A stretch of DNA of 64,000 nucleotides from JAHBNG01 sp039028975 (GTDB lineage: Bacteria > Chloroflexota > Anaerolineae > Caldilineales > Caldilineaceae). Both the position numbers and the translations under genes were made by a program. Of this stretch, positions 26,034 to 34,593 are shown piece by piece; positions within the stretch are counted from its first letter, which is position 1, and each line of letters starts with the position of its first letter. The DNA lies in contig JBCCHB010000016.1 in the NCBI GenBank assembly GCA_039028975.1, positions 62,001 to 126,000 on the forward strand, in the 5' to 3' direction. A model generated the notes under the pieces. That model was not told where the DNA came from, made no database searches, and saw only the letters and a list, made by a program, of their open reading frames with translations.

Positions 26034-27875
26034 ATGGCTAAATTCAGAAGTAGTACGTCTACTCAGGGCCGCAACATGGCTGGAGCCAGAGCCCTTTGGC
26101 GGGCGACAGGTATGACTGATGATGACTTTCGCAAACCAATCATTGCCATCGCCAACTCGTTTACCCAATTTGTACCAGGCCACGTGCATCTTTACGATAT
26201 TGGACAACGCGTCAAGAAAGTAATCGATTCCCATGGCGGCTATGGCGTTGAATTTAATACCATCGCTGTCGATGATGGCATCGCCATGGGGCATGATGGC
26301 ATGCTCTATTCGCTCCCCAGCCGAGATTTGATTGCAGATTCGGTCGAATATATGGTCAACGCACACTGTGCCGATGCGCTCATCTGCATCAGCAACTGCG
26401 ACAAGATTACACCAGGGATGCTCATGGCAACCATGCGCTTGAATATTCCTACCATCTTCGTTTCTGGTGGACCAATGGAGGCCGGTACCAGCGGAGAACA
26501 GAAGCTCGATCTCATCGACCCCATGATCGCCGCTGGAGATCACACGGTTTCTGATGAACGGCTGCTGGAGCTTGAGCGCAACGCTTGCCCAACCTGCGGC
26601 TCTTGCTCTGGGATGTTTACCGCCAATAGCATGAATTGTCTAAATGAGGCACTAGGTTTGGCGCTGCCTGGCAATGGTACGATTTTGGCTACCCATACCA
26701 ACCGTTGGGGTGTCTTTGAACGTTCGGCGGAGCGAATTGTAGAGATGGCTAAGCAACACTATCTAGGAGGGGATGATAGTTTACTGCCACGTTCGTTGGC
26801 CACCTATGAGGCATTCCGAAATGCCATGGCCCTCGATATCGCTATGGGCGGTTCCACAAACACAGTTCTGCATATCCTGGCCGTTGCCCATGAGGCGGAA
26901 CTAGATTTCACCATGCAAGATATTGACGATATTTCGCGCCATGTACCTACCCTATGCAAGGTGGCCCCCTCATCTGACTACCATATAGAAGATGTCCATC
27001 GAGCTGGCGGTATCATGGCCATTATGGAGATGTTAAGTCAACGATCATTAATTAATTTGGCATGTAAAACTGTCTCTGGTGCCAGCCTTGGCGAGCAGAT
27101 CCAGGCATACACGATCCGCACTGATCCAAACCCAGAGGCCGAAACATTCTTTAAAGCTGCCCCAGGAGGAATCCGTACCACAAAAGCATTCTCACAGAGC
27201 GCGATGTTTAAGGAGGTGGACGTCGATTCTACCAATGGCTGTATTCGTTCTCCGGAGCACGCTTACTCCCAGGATGGTGGCCTCTGCGTTCTATACGGCA
27301 ATATTGCTCAGGATGGATGTATTGTTAAGGCTGCTGGTGTAGATGCTAGCGTGTGGGAATTTGAAGGACCTGCCCGCATCTTCCACTCCCAAGATGAGGC
27401 CTGTGACGGTATCCTGAATGACAAAGTTCAGGCCGGTGACGTGGTGGTAATCCGCTATGAAGGTCCTAAAGGCGGACCAGGAATGCAGGAGATGCTCTAC
27501 CCAACCTCATACATCAAATCCAAGAATTTGGGCAAAGCATGCGCACTGATTACCGATGGGCGCTTCAGCGGAGGATCCTCTGGTCTGAGCGTCGGTCATA
27601 TTTCTCCGGAAGCAGCCGAAGGCGGAAATATTGGTCTTATTGAAGAAGGGGACATGATCGCCATCAATATTCACGACCGGACGATCAACGTCAAGCTATC
27701 AGACGAAGAGTTAGCTGAACGCCGCCGCGCAATGGTGTCCAAAGGACTTGGTGCATGGAAACCCGGTGAACGTCCGCGCATCGTTTCCCGTGCGCTAGAA
27801 TCGTATAGTCTAACTGTAACAAGTGCCGCCAAAGGAGCCGTACGTGATCTCAGTCAAATACGTCTGACCAATTAA
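26034..27875 (+). CDS. ilvD: Dihydroxy-acid dehydratase
   Basis: 613 residues, normal length for the family. IlvD dehydrates 2,3-dihydroxy-isovalerate and the isoleucine analogue in branched-chain amino acid synthesis, using an Fe-S cluster. The cluster-binding CDKITPG and CPTCGSCSGMFTANSM motifs and the NEALGLALPGNGT segment are clear. An AAGGAAC site precedes the ATG. It follows the TetR gene by 24 bp and is convergent with the MFS exporter, only 7 bp between stops. There are no other ilv or leu genes in the window. Confidence 0.95.
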   Translation: MAKFRSSTSTQGRNMAGARALWRATGMTDDDFRKPIIAIANSFTQFVPGHVHLYDIGQRVKKVIDSHGGYGVEFNTIAVDDGIAMGHDGMLYSLPSRDLIADSVEYMVNAHCADALICISNCDKITPGMLMATMRLNIPTIFVSGGPMEAGTSGEQKLDLIDPMIAAGDHTVSDERLLELERNACPTCGSCSGMFTANSMNCLNEALGLALPGNGTILATHTNRWGVFERSAERIVEMAKQHYLGGDDSLLPRSLATYEAFRNAMALDIAMGGSTNTVLHILAVAHEAELDFTMQDIDDISRHVPTLCKVAPSSDYHIEDVHRAGGIMAIMEMLSQRSLINLACKTVSGASLGEQIQAYTIRTDPNPEAETFFKAAPGGIRTTKAFSQSAMFKEVDVDSTNGCIRSPEHAYSQDGGLCVLYGNIAQDGCIVKAAGVDASVWEFEGPARIFHSQDEACDGILNDKVQAGDVVVIRYEGPKGGPGMQEMLYPTSYIKSKNLGKACALITDGRFSGGSSGLSVGHISPEAAEGGNIGLIEEGDMIAINIHDRTINVKLSDEELAERRRAMVSKGLGAWKPGERPRIVSRALESYSLTVTSAAKGAVRDLSQIRLTN

Positions 27876-27882
27876 GTATGAC

Positions 27883-29139
27883 TCACGACGACGAAGACGT
27901 TGATTCAGTAACACCAGGCCCCCTTTCCGCGGTGGGCAAACGCCTGAACGTATTGACCGCCAAATATAACCCAATCAGGATAAAAAATGCGCCCAAATAG
28001 AATGGCGCACCCGGTAGCAGAATTGGAGTGCTCTCGCTAATGAAATAGCGGAAAATATTGGTTCCGATCAGTGGGCCAATCACCGCTGTTAGGGCCAGTA
28101 GACCGGTAATTGACCCTTGTATCGCCCCTTGTTCATCATCATTAACCCCTTTCGTAATGATCGCTTGGGCGCTGGGTTGAAAGATACCCCCAAACGATCC
28201 AACAATAATGATGACATAAAGAATCCAACCGAACGGTGCCCACCCATAGAGTGCATTAGCTAGAGCACTTACGACCATGCCGATAAGAAGCGTCCGGCGT
28301 TCCCCTAACCAGGCAACGATTTTGCCAACCAAGCCTCCCTGCACAATTCCAGCACCTAACCCAACAGCCGCCAAGGACAAACCAACATCACCTGGCCCCC
28401 AATCATAACGGAAGCCGGTATAGAGAACCCACACCGCTTGGAGAGAATTCTGTGCCAGACCTGATAAGAAGATGGTGGACGCCAGTGCCAGCGCAACCGG
28501 GTATTTGCTCAGCCCTACTAGTGAACCAATAGGATTGGCGTTGGCCCAGCTAAATGGGCGACGGTTTTCGGGCGCCAAAGATTCGGGAAGAATAAAATAG
28601 CCGTAGAGAACATTCAACAGGGTCACACCTGCCACAACCAGAAAAGGGACTCTCAACCCTACATCACCTAGTAGCCCTCCAATGGCAGGTCCTATCACGA
28701 AGCCTACACCGAATGCTGCACCCAGCAAACCGAAGTTCTTGGCCCGCTCCTCCGGCGGACTGACGTCGACAATGTAGGCCGTAGCGGTGGTGATATTTGC
28801 GGCTGTAATGCCCGCAATGACGCGCCCAACAAAGAGCCAAGCCAACGTCGGTGCAAAGGCTAGCAGCAGATAGTCCAACCCCGCACCGAGTAGCGAAAGC
28901 AGAATAATCGGCCTCCGACCGTACTGATCCGACAAGCTACCGAGTAAGGGGGCAAAGACAAACTGCATCAGCGCATAGACAGCAACCATAATTCCATAAA
29001 TGCTGGAGGCGCTTTCAATATCATTCCCAGCAAGGCTCTTAATCAACTCAGGCAAAACGGGAATGATCAGCCCTATGCCCAAAATGTCTAGCAGCAGTGT
29101 GATAAAGATGAAACCTAGTTGCGGTTTGCGTTCTTTCAT
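27883..29139 (-). CDS. MFS drug exporter, TetA-like
   Basis: 418 residues with about 12 hydrophobic segments. The N-terminal FITLLLDILGIGLIIPVLP and the loop GSLSDQYGRRPIILLSLLG (MFS motif A) place it in the TCR/Tet subgroup of drug:proton antiporters. Resistance to tetracycline is not implied; many relatives export other compounds. The stop is 7 bp from the ilvD stop. Confidence 0.85.
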   Translation of the reverse strand: MKERKPQLGFIFITLLLDILGIGLIIPVLPELIKSLAGNDIESASSIYGIMVAVYALMQFVFAPLLGSLSDQYGRRPIILLSLLGAGLDYLLLAFAPTLAWLFVGRVIAGITAANITTATAYIVDVSPPEERAKNFGLLGAAFGVGFVIGPAIGGLLGDVGLRVPFLVVAGVTLLNVLYGYFILPESLAPENRRPFSWANANPIGSLVGLSKYPVALALASTIFLSGLAQNSLQAVWVLYTGFRYDWGPGDVGLSLAAVGLGAGIVQGGLVGKIVAWLGERRTLLIGMVVSALANALYGWAPFGWILYVIIIVGSFGGIFQPSAQAIITKGVNDDEQGAIQGSITGLLALTAVIGPLIGTNIFRYFISESTPILLPGAPFYLGAFFILIGLYLAVNTFRRLPTAERGPGVTESTSSSS

Positions 29140-29207
29140 TCGATTTGAATTCCAATATATTGGTATGTTTGCAACCTATCGAGCATAATTTACAGCCATG
29201 TACTGAT

Positions 29208-29291
29208 TAAGAAATGAGTTGTAGATAACGTGCGCGTTCCAATCGGGTGTAACCCCTTCAAGTGCTCAAGTTATTTAAATCCCGTTCCTAA
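29208..29291 (+). repeat. 84-bp dispersed repeat, copy B
   Basis: Aligns base for base over 84 bp with the copies at 1454-1537 and 39558-39641, sharing the central ATCGGGTGT and terminal TTCCTAA. It stands 42 bp upstream of a copy of the unrelated 79-bp element. Confidence 0.75.
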
Positions 29292-29332
29292 AACAGTATA
29301 TCCTCTTTGACTCTGCTAACCCAACTATAGAG

Positions 29333-29411
29333 GGCCAGAAACGTTCTCTCCTCCTAACCGAGAATTTGCTAAAGTAGATTAGGCGAGAATCGAGACAAGA
29401 CCTATCTGGCC
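29333..29411 (+). repeat. 79-bp repeat with GGCCAGA ends, copy 2
   Basis: 79 bp beginning GGCCAGA and ending TCTGGCC, so the ends are inverted repeats. Copy 1 lies at 14094-14172 and aligns without gaps; both keep AAAGTAGATT in the centre and GACAAGAC near the right end. No ORF is inside. Confidence 0.7.
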
Positions 29412-29618
29412 AAGTATATACTGCTTGCAACATGACTGCCTCACATTTTGCTAGTGGCTGCCAGAAAGGCTTTGTTCTGGCAATAAGCCTCGCTAACAAA
29501 ACGCTAACAAAAGAGACTATTGACTCTCAACCTACTTGAGACCCTATACTCGCCACCATAGTCACATGACTACGAACAACTAAATTTTGAAGTCAATAGC
29601 ATGAAGAGATGCCCCAGC

Positions 29619-29681
29619 CAATTTACAAACCGCCAGTTTCTATAATGCTACCAGATTATCCAATCGTCAGTTTGTAAATTG
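29619..29681 (+). promoter_or_regulatory. Inverted-repeat operator and -10 box before SRPBCC gene
   Basis: CAATTTACAAAC (29619-29630) and its complement (29670-29681) form a perfect 12-bp inverted repeat around a perfect TATAAT (29641-29646). The spacing suits a repressor looping or binding across the promoter of the gene at 29716. The cognate regulator could be the nearby MerR-type protein, but this is unproven. Confidence 0.5.
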
Positions 29682-29715
29682 TACCGGACATAACGCAAGT
29701 GAAAGGAAACATATC

Positions 29716-30213
29716 ATGGAAGTTATTCGAGAACTCACCATCAATGCCCCGGCTGATAAACTTTGGAAAATCCTAGGTGAAGATTATGATAAAGTCGGCG
29801 AATGGACGAGCGAAGTCCCAAGTTCTGGGCCAAACCCCGATCTGCCAGCAGGGCAAGGGCGTGTCTGTTCGACAGATGGTTTTGGCGATGCCAAAGAGAC
29901 CTTAACTGAATATGACGAGAAGCGACGGGCAATGAGTTATGTAGCTGAGGTTGAAAAAATGCCATTTTTTGTGAAGCAGATGGGCAACAGCTGGCGAGTA
30001 GAGCCAAGGGGCAACGATCGTTCCATTGTGCATATGCACATGAAGGGGCATCTTCTTCCTGTCTTTGCCCAGCTGATGGGGCCAGTTATGAAACGGCAGC
30101 TCGCCAAATCTGCTGATACGCTTTTGGAGGAGCTGAAGTATTACGCCGAAAATGATCAAGTGCATCCAAGGAAGCAGAAACAGTTGAGTAGCTTGCGAAT
30201 GCAGCCTGCCTGA
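29716..30213 (+). CDS. SRPBCC family protein
   Basis: 165 residues beginning EVIRELTINAPADKLWKIL, followed by GQGRVCSTDGFG and a C-terminal long helix (SADTLLEELKYYAE). It is the third helix-grip fold protein in the window and resembles the one at 14772 most. A GAAAGG site precedes the ATG. It is the first gene of a set of three in the same direction ending with a MerR regulator. Confidence 0.75.
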   Translation: MEVIRELTINAPADKLWKILGEDYDKVGEWTSEVPSSGPNPDLPAGQGRVCSTDGFGDAKETLTEYDEKRRAMSYVAEVEKMPFFVKQMGNSWRVEPRGNDRSIVHMHMKGHLLPVFAQLMGPVMKRQLAKSADTLLEELKYYAENDQVHPRKQKQLSSLRMQPA

Positions 30214-30230
30214 GCCAGGGTGTAGCAGTT

Positions 30231-30270
30231 GGCAAGAATGCTATCATCTTCAACTGGTAGTATTTTTGCC
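30231..30270 (+). other. 16-bp RNA hairpin between SRPBCC and DUF427 genes
   Basis: Bases 30231-30246 pair with 30255-30270 along all 16 positions when G-U pairs are allowed (three of them), around an 8-base loop. Compensating G-U pairs suggest selection on the RNA rather than on a DNA palindrome. It may be an attenuator or a processing or stabilising hairpin; no T-run follows. Confidence 0.5.
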
Positions 30271-30326
30271 AGCCACACAAAGTCTAAACGGCTTCCCAAG
30301 AGCCAAATTCAAAGAGGAGAAGAATT

Positions 30327-30614
30327 ATGGTCAAAGCAACAATGAATAACATCACAATTGCAGAAAGCAATGCAACCATTGTCGTAGAAGGCAACCACTA
30401 TTTTCCATCGTCTTCAATCGATTGGGATAAACTCCAATCTAGCGATACCCAGTCTCGCTGCCCATGGAAAGGGTTGGCTAGCTATTATGATGTAGTTGCT
30501 GGTGGAGAAAGACGCGCCGATGCAGCATGGACCTATCCAGAACCGAGCGAAGCAGCCAGGGAAATCAAGAATTATGTGGCTTTCTGGAATGGCATACAGG
30601 TTGAAGAAGGATAA
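30327..30614 (+). CDS. DUF427 domain protein
   Basis: 95 residues, a single DUF427 domain: the VEGNHYFP start, SRCPWKGLASYYDVV (the CPxKG-xxxYY signature), and a C-terminal WTYPEP and VAFWNGIQVE. Function unknown, often found near redox and osmotic-stress genes. It has a GAGGAG site and lies 3 bp before the MerR gene, suggesting one operon. A second, two-domain DUF427 protein is at 37156. Confidence 0.85.
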   Translation: MVKATMNNITIAESNATIVVEGNHYFPSSSIDWDKLQSSDTQSRCPWKGLASYYDVVAGGERRADAAWTYPEPSEAAREIKNYVAFWNGIQVEEG

Positions 30615-30617
30615 CAT

Positions 30618-31484
30618 ATGTTTCGTATTGGTGAATTTTCAAAAATTGCCCAGACGCCGATTTCTCAATTGCGTTACTATGATGAGATCGGACTCTTTCA
30701 ACCCGCCGAGATTGATGAATCTACTGGTTATCGCCACTACAGTGCTACACAGCTCCCACAGCTTAACCGCATCATCGCACTGAAGGAATTGGGACTTACC
30801 CTGGAACAGATCCGGCGTATGGTCAGCGATGACATTGCTGCTGACGAAATTCGTGGCATGTTGGCGCTAAAAAAGTCACAAATCGAACAAACGCTTCAGG
30901 ATGAGATTGCGCGCCTACGCACCGTAGAAGCCCGGCTACACCAAATTGAGCATGAAGGTGAATTGCGTGATGATGATGTGGTCATCAAGCCTATCTCCGC
31001 GCAGCCTTATCTCTCCATGCGGCGCGTGCTGCCGAACTTGTTTGATGGCGTTGCTATTATGGCCGAGTTAACCACTAGGTTACCTATGCGATTAGGAAGT
31101 AAGAGTCTTGGTCACTTTGTGGTAGTGATACATGGAGATGCATTTAGTCTAGAGAATGCGGATGTGGAGATGGGGTATCTACTCAACGATAGCGTAGAGT
31201 CACCATTGCGCTTGCCCAGTGGTGAGCGAATTGAAACTAGTGTATTGCCGGCTGTTGAGTCTGCTGTAACTGCTGTGAGGGTTGGACCCTTTGAGAATGG
31301 GTATCATCCCTATGCTGCCATGGGCCGGTGGGTAGAAGAGAATAACTATTCCCTAGCTGGCCCTGCCCGAGAAGAGTTTATCGTTATACCTGCCCCTGGA
31401 GATATGGAAGATCCAGTGGTTGAAATCCAAATTCCAGTGGTACCAAAACAGACAATAACCGATCGGTTGCTTCGCGGGGAATAG
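30618..31484 (+). CDS. MerR-family regulator with GyrI-like effector domain
   Basis: 288 residues. The N-terminal 70 residues are a MerR winged helix (FRIGEFSKIAQTPISQLRYY, GYRHYSATQLPQLNRI); the next segment (IEQTLQDEIARLRTVEARL) is the dimer coiled coil; residues 115-288 are a GyrI-like pocket as in BmrR/BltR multidrug-binding activators. It would sense a hydrophobic or cationic ligand and bend a 19-bp-spaced promoter. It is probably autoregulated with the SRPBCC and DUF427 genes. Confidence 0.8.
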   Translation: MFRIGEFSKIAQTPISQLRYYDEIGLFQPAEIDESTGYRHYSATQLPQLNRIIALKELGLTLEQIRRMVSDDIAADEIRGMLALKKSQIEQTLQDEIARLRTVEARLHQIEHEGELRDDDVVIKPISAQPYLSMRRVLPNLFDGVAIMAELTTRLPMRLGSKSLGHFVVVIHGDAFSLENADVEMGYLLNDSVESPLRLPSGERIETSVLPAVESAVTAVRVGPFENGYHPYAAMGRWVEENNYSLAGPAREEFIVIPAPGDMEDPVVEIQIPVVPKQTITDRLLRGE

Positions 31485-31538
31485 ACTTTACACCCCAATC
31501 TAAACGGCCCCAACCTCAACGTTCCAATATAAACGACC

Positions 31539-31557
31539 AAATAAACGATTTAGGCTG
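31539..31557 (+). repeat. 19-bp repeat shared with 13997-14015
   Basis: Identical AAATAAACGATTTAGGCTG at both positions, and related bases (AAACGNCC) continue upstream. It lies between the MerR gene and the esterase gene. Too short to classify. Confidence 0.5.
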
Positions 31558-31734
31558 TCTTTACCGAACCAGCCACGCGATACTAGGTTCATTCCAAGAA
31601 ATAAAGTGTCCATCAATATATCGCACGACTTATGCTGTTTCTCGAATGAACCGTTTTGGCGCTTGTGCCAATTTCCGTCGCGGGCTTCTGCCACGAGTAA
31701 CCTGAATGAGGACATGACACGAATGTCATGTTAA

Positions 31735-32517
31735 ATGGATACAGAATTCAGAATGAGCACACTTACGAACATCTATAGAGCAATACAACAGAGCTTACAG
31801 CGGAGCGAACCAGAGGTATGGACGCCAGACGTGGTAGGAAAGCGCCAGCACGTGAGAGAAATCCATTTGGCATCCATCTCTCCAGACGTGAAACCGCCTC
31901 TGATCATTGGACTACACGGATATGGAATCAACGAGATGCAGATGAAGACGTTGGTGAACGTCCAGCTCAATCAGCCGTTCATCTACCTGGCACCGCGCGC
32001 ACCTTATATTCATCCAACCGGTGGTTATGCTTGGTTCCCCGTTGATAGTATTAGCAATGGAGACAAAGGTCGTGAATTTCACGTAGATCCGGCGTCTGTC
32101 CAATCTAGCCTGCAACTGATTGCTGAGCTGATTCCCCTGGCGGTTGAGCGATATCAAGCAGACCCAAACAGAGTCTTCATCATCGGCTACAGCCAAGGTG
32201 CGGCCATGAGTATTGCCTTTATGCTCTCCCATCCCGAGCTTCTGGCAGGAGGAGCAGCCATGAGTGGCCAGCTACTGGATGAGGCCAAGTCGCTGGCCAG
32301 TAAAGCACGAAACGGAAATCCTGCAAGAGAAAGCAAGCCATTCTTCTTAGGCTATGGCACCAAAGATCCATTTATTACTCAGAGCGACATGCTAAATACA
32401 ATCGCTTTTATGGAGTCAGGTGGTGTCAATGTAACCTACCATGAGTATCCAATTCCTCATGTTGTTTCCCAACAACAATTGCGCGATTTAGAGCGATGGA
32501 TATTGCCTTACTGTTAA
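31735..32517 (+). CDS. Phospholipase/carboxylesterase-type alpha/beta hydrolase
   Basis: 260 residues. The nucleophile elbow GYSQG is near residue 147, the oxyanion strand PPLIIGLHGYG near 60, and the catalytic His in IPHVVS close to the C-terminus; an Asp lies in YGTKDPF. It matches the phospholipase/carboxylesterase (EstB) group that hydrolyses short acyl esters or thioesters. No signal peptide. It sits 33 bp before a FAD-dependent oxidoreductase gene, so both may act on one small molecule. The start could be 31753. Confidence 0.75.
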   Translation: MDTEFRMSTLTNIYRAIQQSLQRSEPEVWTPDVVGKRQHVREIHLASISPDVKPPLIIGLHGYGINEMQMKTLVNVQLNQPFIYLAPRAPYIHPTGGYAWFPVDSISNGDKGREFHVDPASVQSSLQLIAELIPLAVERYQADPNRVFIIGYSQGAAMSIAFMLSHPELLAGGAAMSGQLLDEAKSLASKARNGNPARESKPFFLGYGTKDPFITQSDMLNTIAFMESGGVNVTYHEYPIPHVVSQQQLRDLERWILPYC

Positions 32518-32550
32518 GCATTCTTTTGTAAATAACTGGAGGAAAACAAA

Positions 32551-34305
32551 ATGGACAGGCCTTCTAATGAATATGACGTTGCCATAATCGGTTCTGGCAT
32601 TGTCGGCTCGACACTGGGGACAATTCTGGCTCGGCAAGGAGTTAAGGTTGTGATATTCGAAGCAAAGAGCCATCCACGGTTTTCCATTGGCGAGTCCATG
32701 ATTTTGGAAACGTCCGAAACCATGAGGGCCTTGGCCGAACTCTATGACGTTCCGGAATTGGCCTACTTTAGTTCAGAGAACTATTTTCCCTATATTGGCA
32801 CAACTCATGGCGTTAAGCGACATTTCAGCTATTTGCACCACCAGGTTGGAAAGGCGCATCAAGCAGAGCATTCCTTACAAGCCATAATTCCTAGACATCC
32901 CCATGGACATGAGCTGCACCTCTATCGCCAAGATGTGGATTACTTTCTAATGACCTGCGCGATTCGGTATGGTGCAACGGTTCTACAGAATACACCTGTG
33001 CAGAACATCGAGCTAGATGAAAATGGCACTACTCTGACGACCATTCATGGTGAGCAACATCGCGCCGCTTATGTTGTAGACGGGGGGGGATTCCGCTCAC
33101 TCATTGCCGAACAATTTGAGCTGCGGGACTTTGACTTACAAACTCATTCTCGGGCCATCTTTACCCACATGATTGATGTACCTGATTTTCACGATGTAGG
33201 CACAACTCAACAAGAGGCTGACCTACCTTTTAGCGTAGCTGAAGGGACGCTGCACCACGTCTTTGATGGAGGCTGGCTGTGGGTTATCCCATTTAACAAT
33301 CACCCTGCATCGACCAATCCTCTTTGTAGCGTGGGGCTAATGCTTGATCCGCGCGTCTATCCATCTCGAGATGACCTCTCGGCAGAAGAAGAGTTTTTTG
33401 ATTTTATTGAACGCTTTCCTAGCATTGCTGCTCAATTCCGCGGTGCTAGATCCGTGCGGGCGTGGGTACGAACGGGACGAATCCAGTATTCATCTAAGCA
33501 GATCGTCGGAGACCGCTGGGCATTGTTGGGTCATGCGGCTGGGTTCATCGATCCACTCTATTCCAAGGGACTCTATGTCTCTCTTACCAGCGTATCCATC
33601 TTAGCGCACAAACTATTGCAAGCTCAAATAGACGGTGATTACTCTAGGGAACGATTTCTCCCGTTAGAAGAGACAACCTTGGCCTATCTTCATAGTAATG
33701 ATCGTCTCGTGGCCAACTCTTACAAGTCCTGGGGCTATTACGATTTGTGGAATCAGTATAGCGTGCTGTGGTTGTTGGGTGCTTACACTGAACTCGTCAA
33801 ACTCTTCTGCATTCGCATCGATAATACCCACAAAGGACAGATCCATCCCCACGAATATATTAACCAACTTGGGCAGCTCAAACTAGCGGGTGGTGGCTTT
33901 ACCCACTACGATAGAATTGCCGATCAAATCGATACGGTAATGGAGAAAGTGGATCTAAACAATGTCGTCCAAGTGGAGGCGGCTATGAGAGAGATTCAAT
34001 CTATATTTGGCTCAATTGATTGGATACCACTGCCCTTCCAAGCTGTTCTTAATGGGAAAACCCACTTGCCAAAAAGTAAATTGCGTTTGGATCTGCTCAG
34101 GAAAGATCAAGGATTCCTACGCGGGGGGGACTATCGTAAGCACTTCTTTGGCGAACATTCACTCTTGCAAGTCGGAGGTGCATTCCTGCAAGAGGCACTC
34201 CACTATTCAAAGCCCGCACTAGCGCGTAAGTATCGACAACAAAAGGCGAAGCAACACGCAAAACTTGATCGATATCTTATCAACCGGTTGGCTTTTCAGC
34301 AATAA
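32551..34305 (+). CDS. FAD-dependent oxidoreductase, halogenase-like
   Basis: 584 residues. Begins with a Rossmann FAD site (AIIGSGIVGSTLGTIL) and IFEAKSHPRFSIGESM, the GxS motif of tryptophan-halogenase-type flavoproteins. The halogenase fingerprint W-x-W-x-I-P is present at about residue 245 in GWLWVIPFN. The C-terminal 150 residues are helical and longer than in most relatives. True halogenation needs a partner flavin reductase, not found in this window, and the catalytic Lys could not be located, so a monooxygenase or a geranylgeranyl-reductase-like role is possible. Confidence 0.65.
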   Translation: MDRPSNEYDVAIIGSGIVGSTLGTILARQGVKVVIFEAKSHPRFSIGESMILETSETMRALAELYDVPELAYFSSENYFPYIGTTHGVKRHFSYLHHQVGKAHQAEHSLQAIIPRHPHGHELHLYRQDVDYFLMTCAIRYGATVLQNTPVQNIELDENGTTLTTIHGEQHRAAYVVDGGGFRSLIAEQFELRDFDLQTHSRAIFTHMIDVPDFHDVGTTQQEADLPFSVAEGTLHHVFDGGWLWVIPFNNHPASTNPLCSVGLMLDPRVYPSRDDLSAEEEFFDFIERFPSIAAQFRGARSVRAWVRTGRIQYSSKQIVGDRWALLGHAAGFIDPLYSKGLYVSLTSVSILAHKLLQAQIDGDYSRERFLPLEETTLAYLHSNDRLVANSYKSWGYYDLWNQYSVLWLLGAYTELVKLFCIRIDNTHKGQIHPHEYINQLGQLKLAGGGFTHYDRIADQIDTVMEKVDLNNVVQVEAAMREIQSIFGSIDWIPLPFQAVLNGKTHLPKSKLRLDLLRKDQGFLRGGDYRKHFFGEHSLLQVGGAFLQEALHYSKPALARKYRQQKAKQHAKLDRYLINRLAFQQ

Positions 34306-34593
34306 AGTTGTTCTGAAATAAAAAAGCTTGAGGTGACAGGTATGCTATTCGTCTACTAACCAGAAAGCAATGTTGGAAAGTACCCGCTAGCGAGTAAATT
34401 CTTATGTGCCTGAACGAAAGCAGATTGTAGGTAAATCGTAAGCACAGAGTCAGTAAAACGTAAGCAATTATTCGTGTAGTTTGTCATGTCTCCACAGCGG
34501 TAGCTTGACTCATTTGTTCTACTCAATTACCATTTTAACGAAGTCTCCGACCTTGCTCGTCGTTATTTCATCACAAACAAATACAAATAAACT
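34306..34593. promoter_or_regulatory. Promoter region of egtB with a direct repeat
   Basis: Two copies of GTAAA(T/A)CGTAAGCA at 34431-34444 and 34453-34466, spaced 22 bp (two turns), stand about 130 bp before egtB. The spacing suggests an activator or repressor site. No -35/-10 was fixed. Confidence 0.45.

Larger units (their letters stand above)
29140..29715. other. 576-bp spacer with stacked repeats and an operator-like site
   Basis: Contains in order the 84-bp repeat copy B (29208-29291), the 79-bp repeat copy 2 (29333-29411) and an inverted repeat with promoter (29619-29681). Frames in this region are products of the repeats. No gene is supported. Confidence 0.6.

Noticed and set aside
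29275..29499. Minus-strand frame of 74 codons
   Set aside because: Covers the 79-bp repeat; also no ribosome-binding site.
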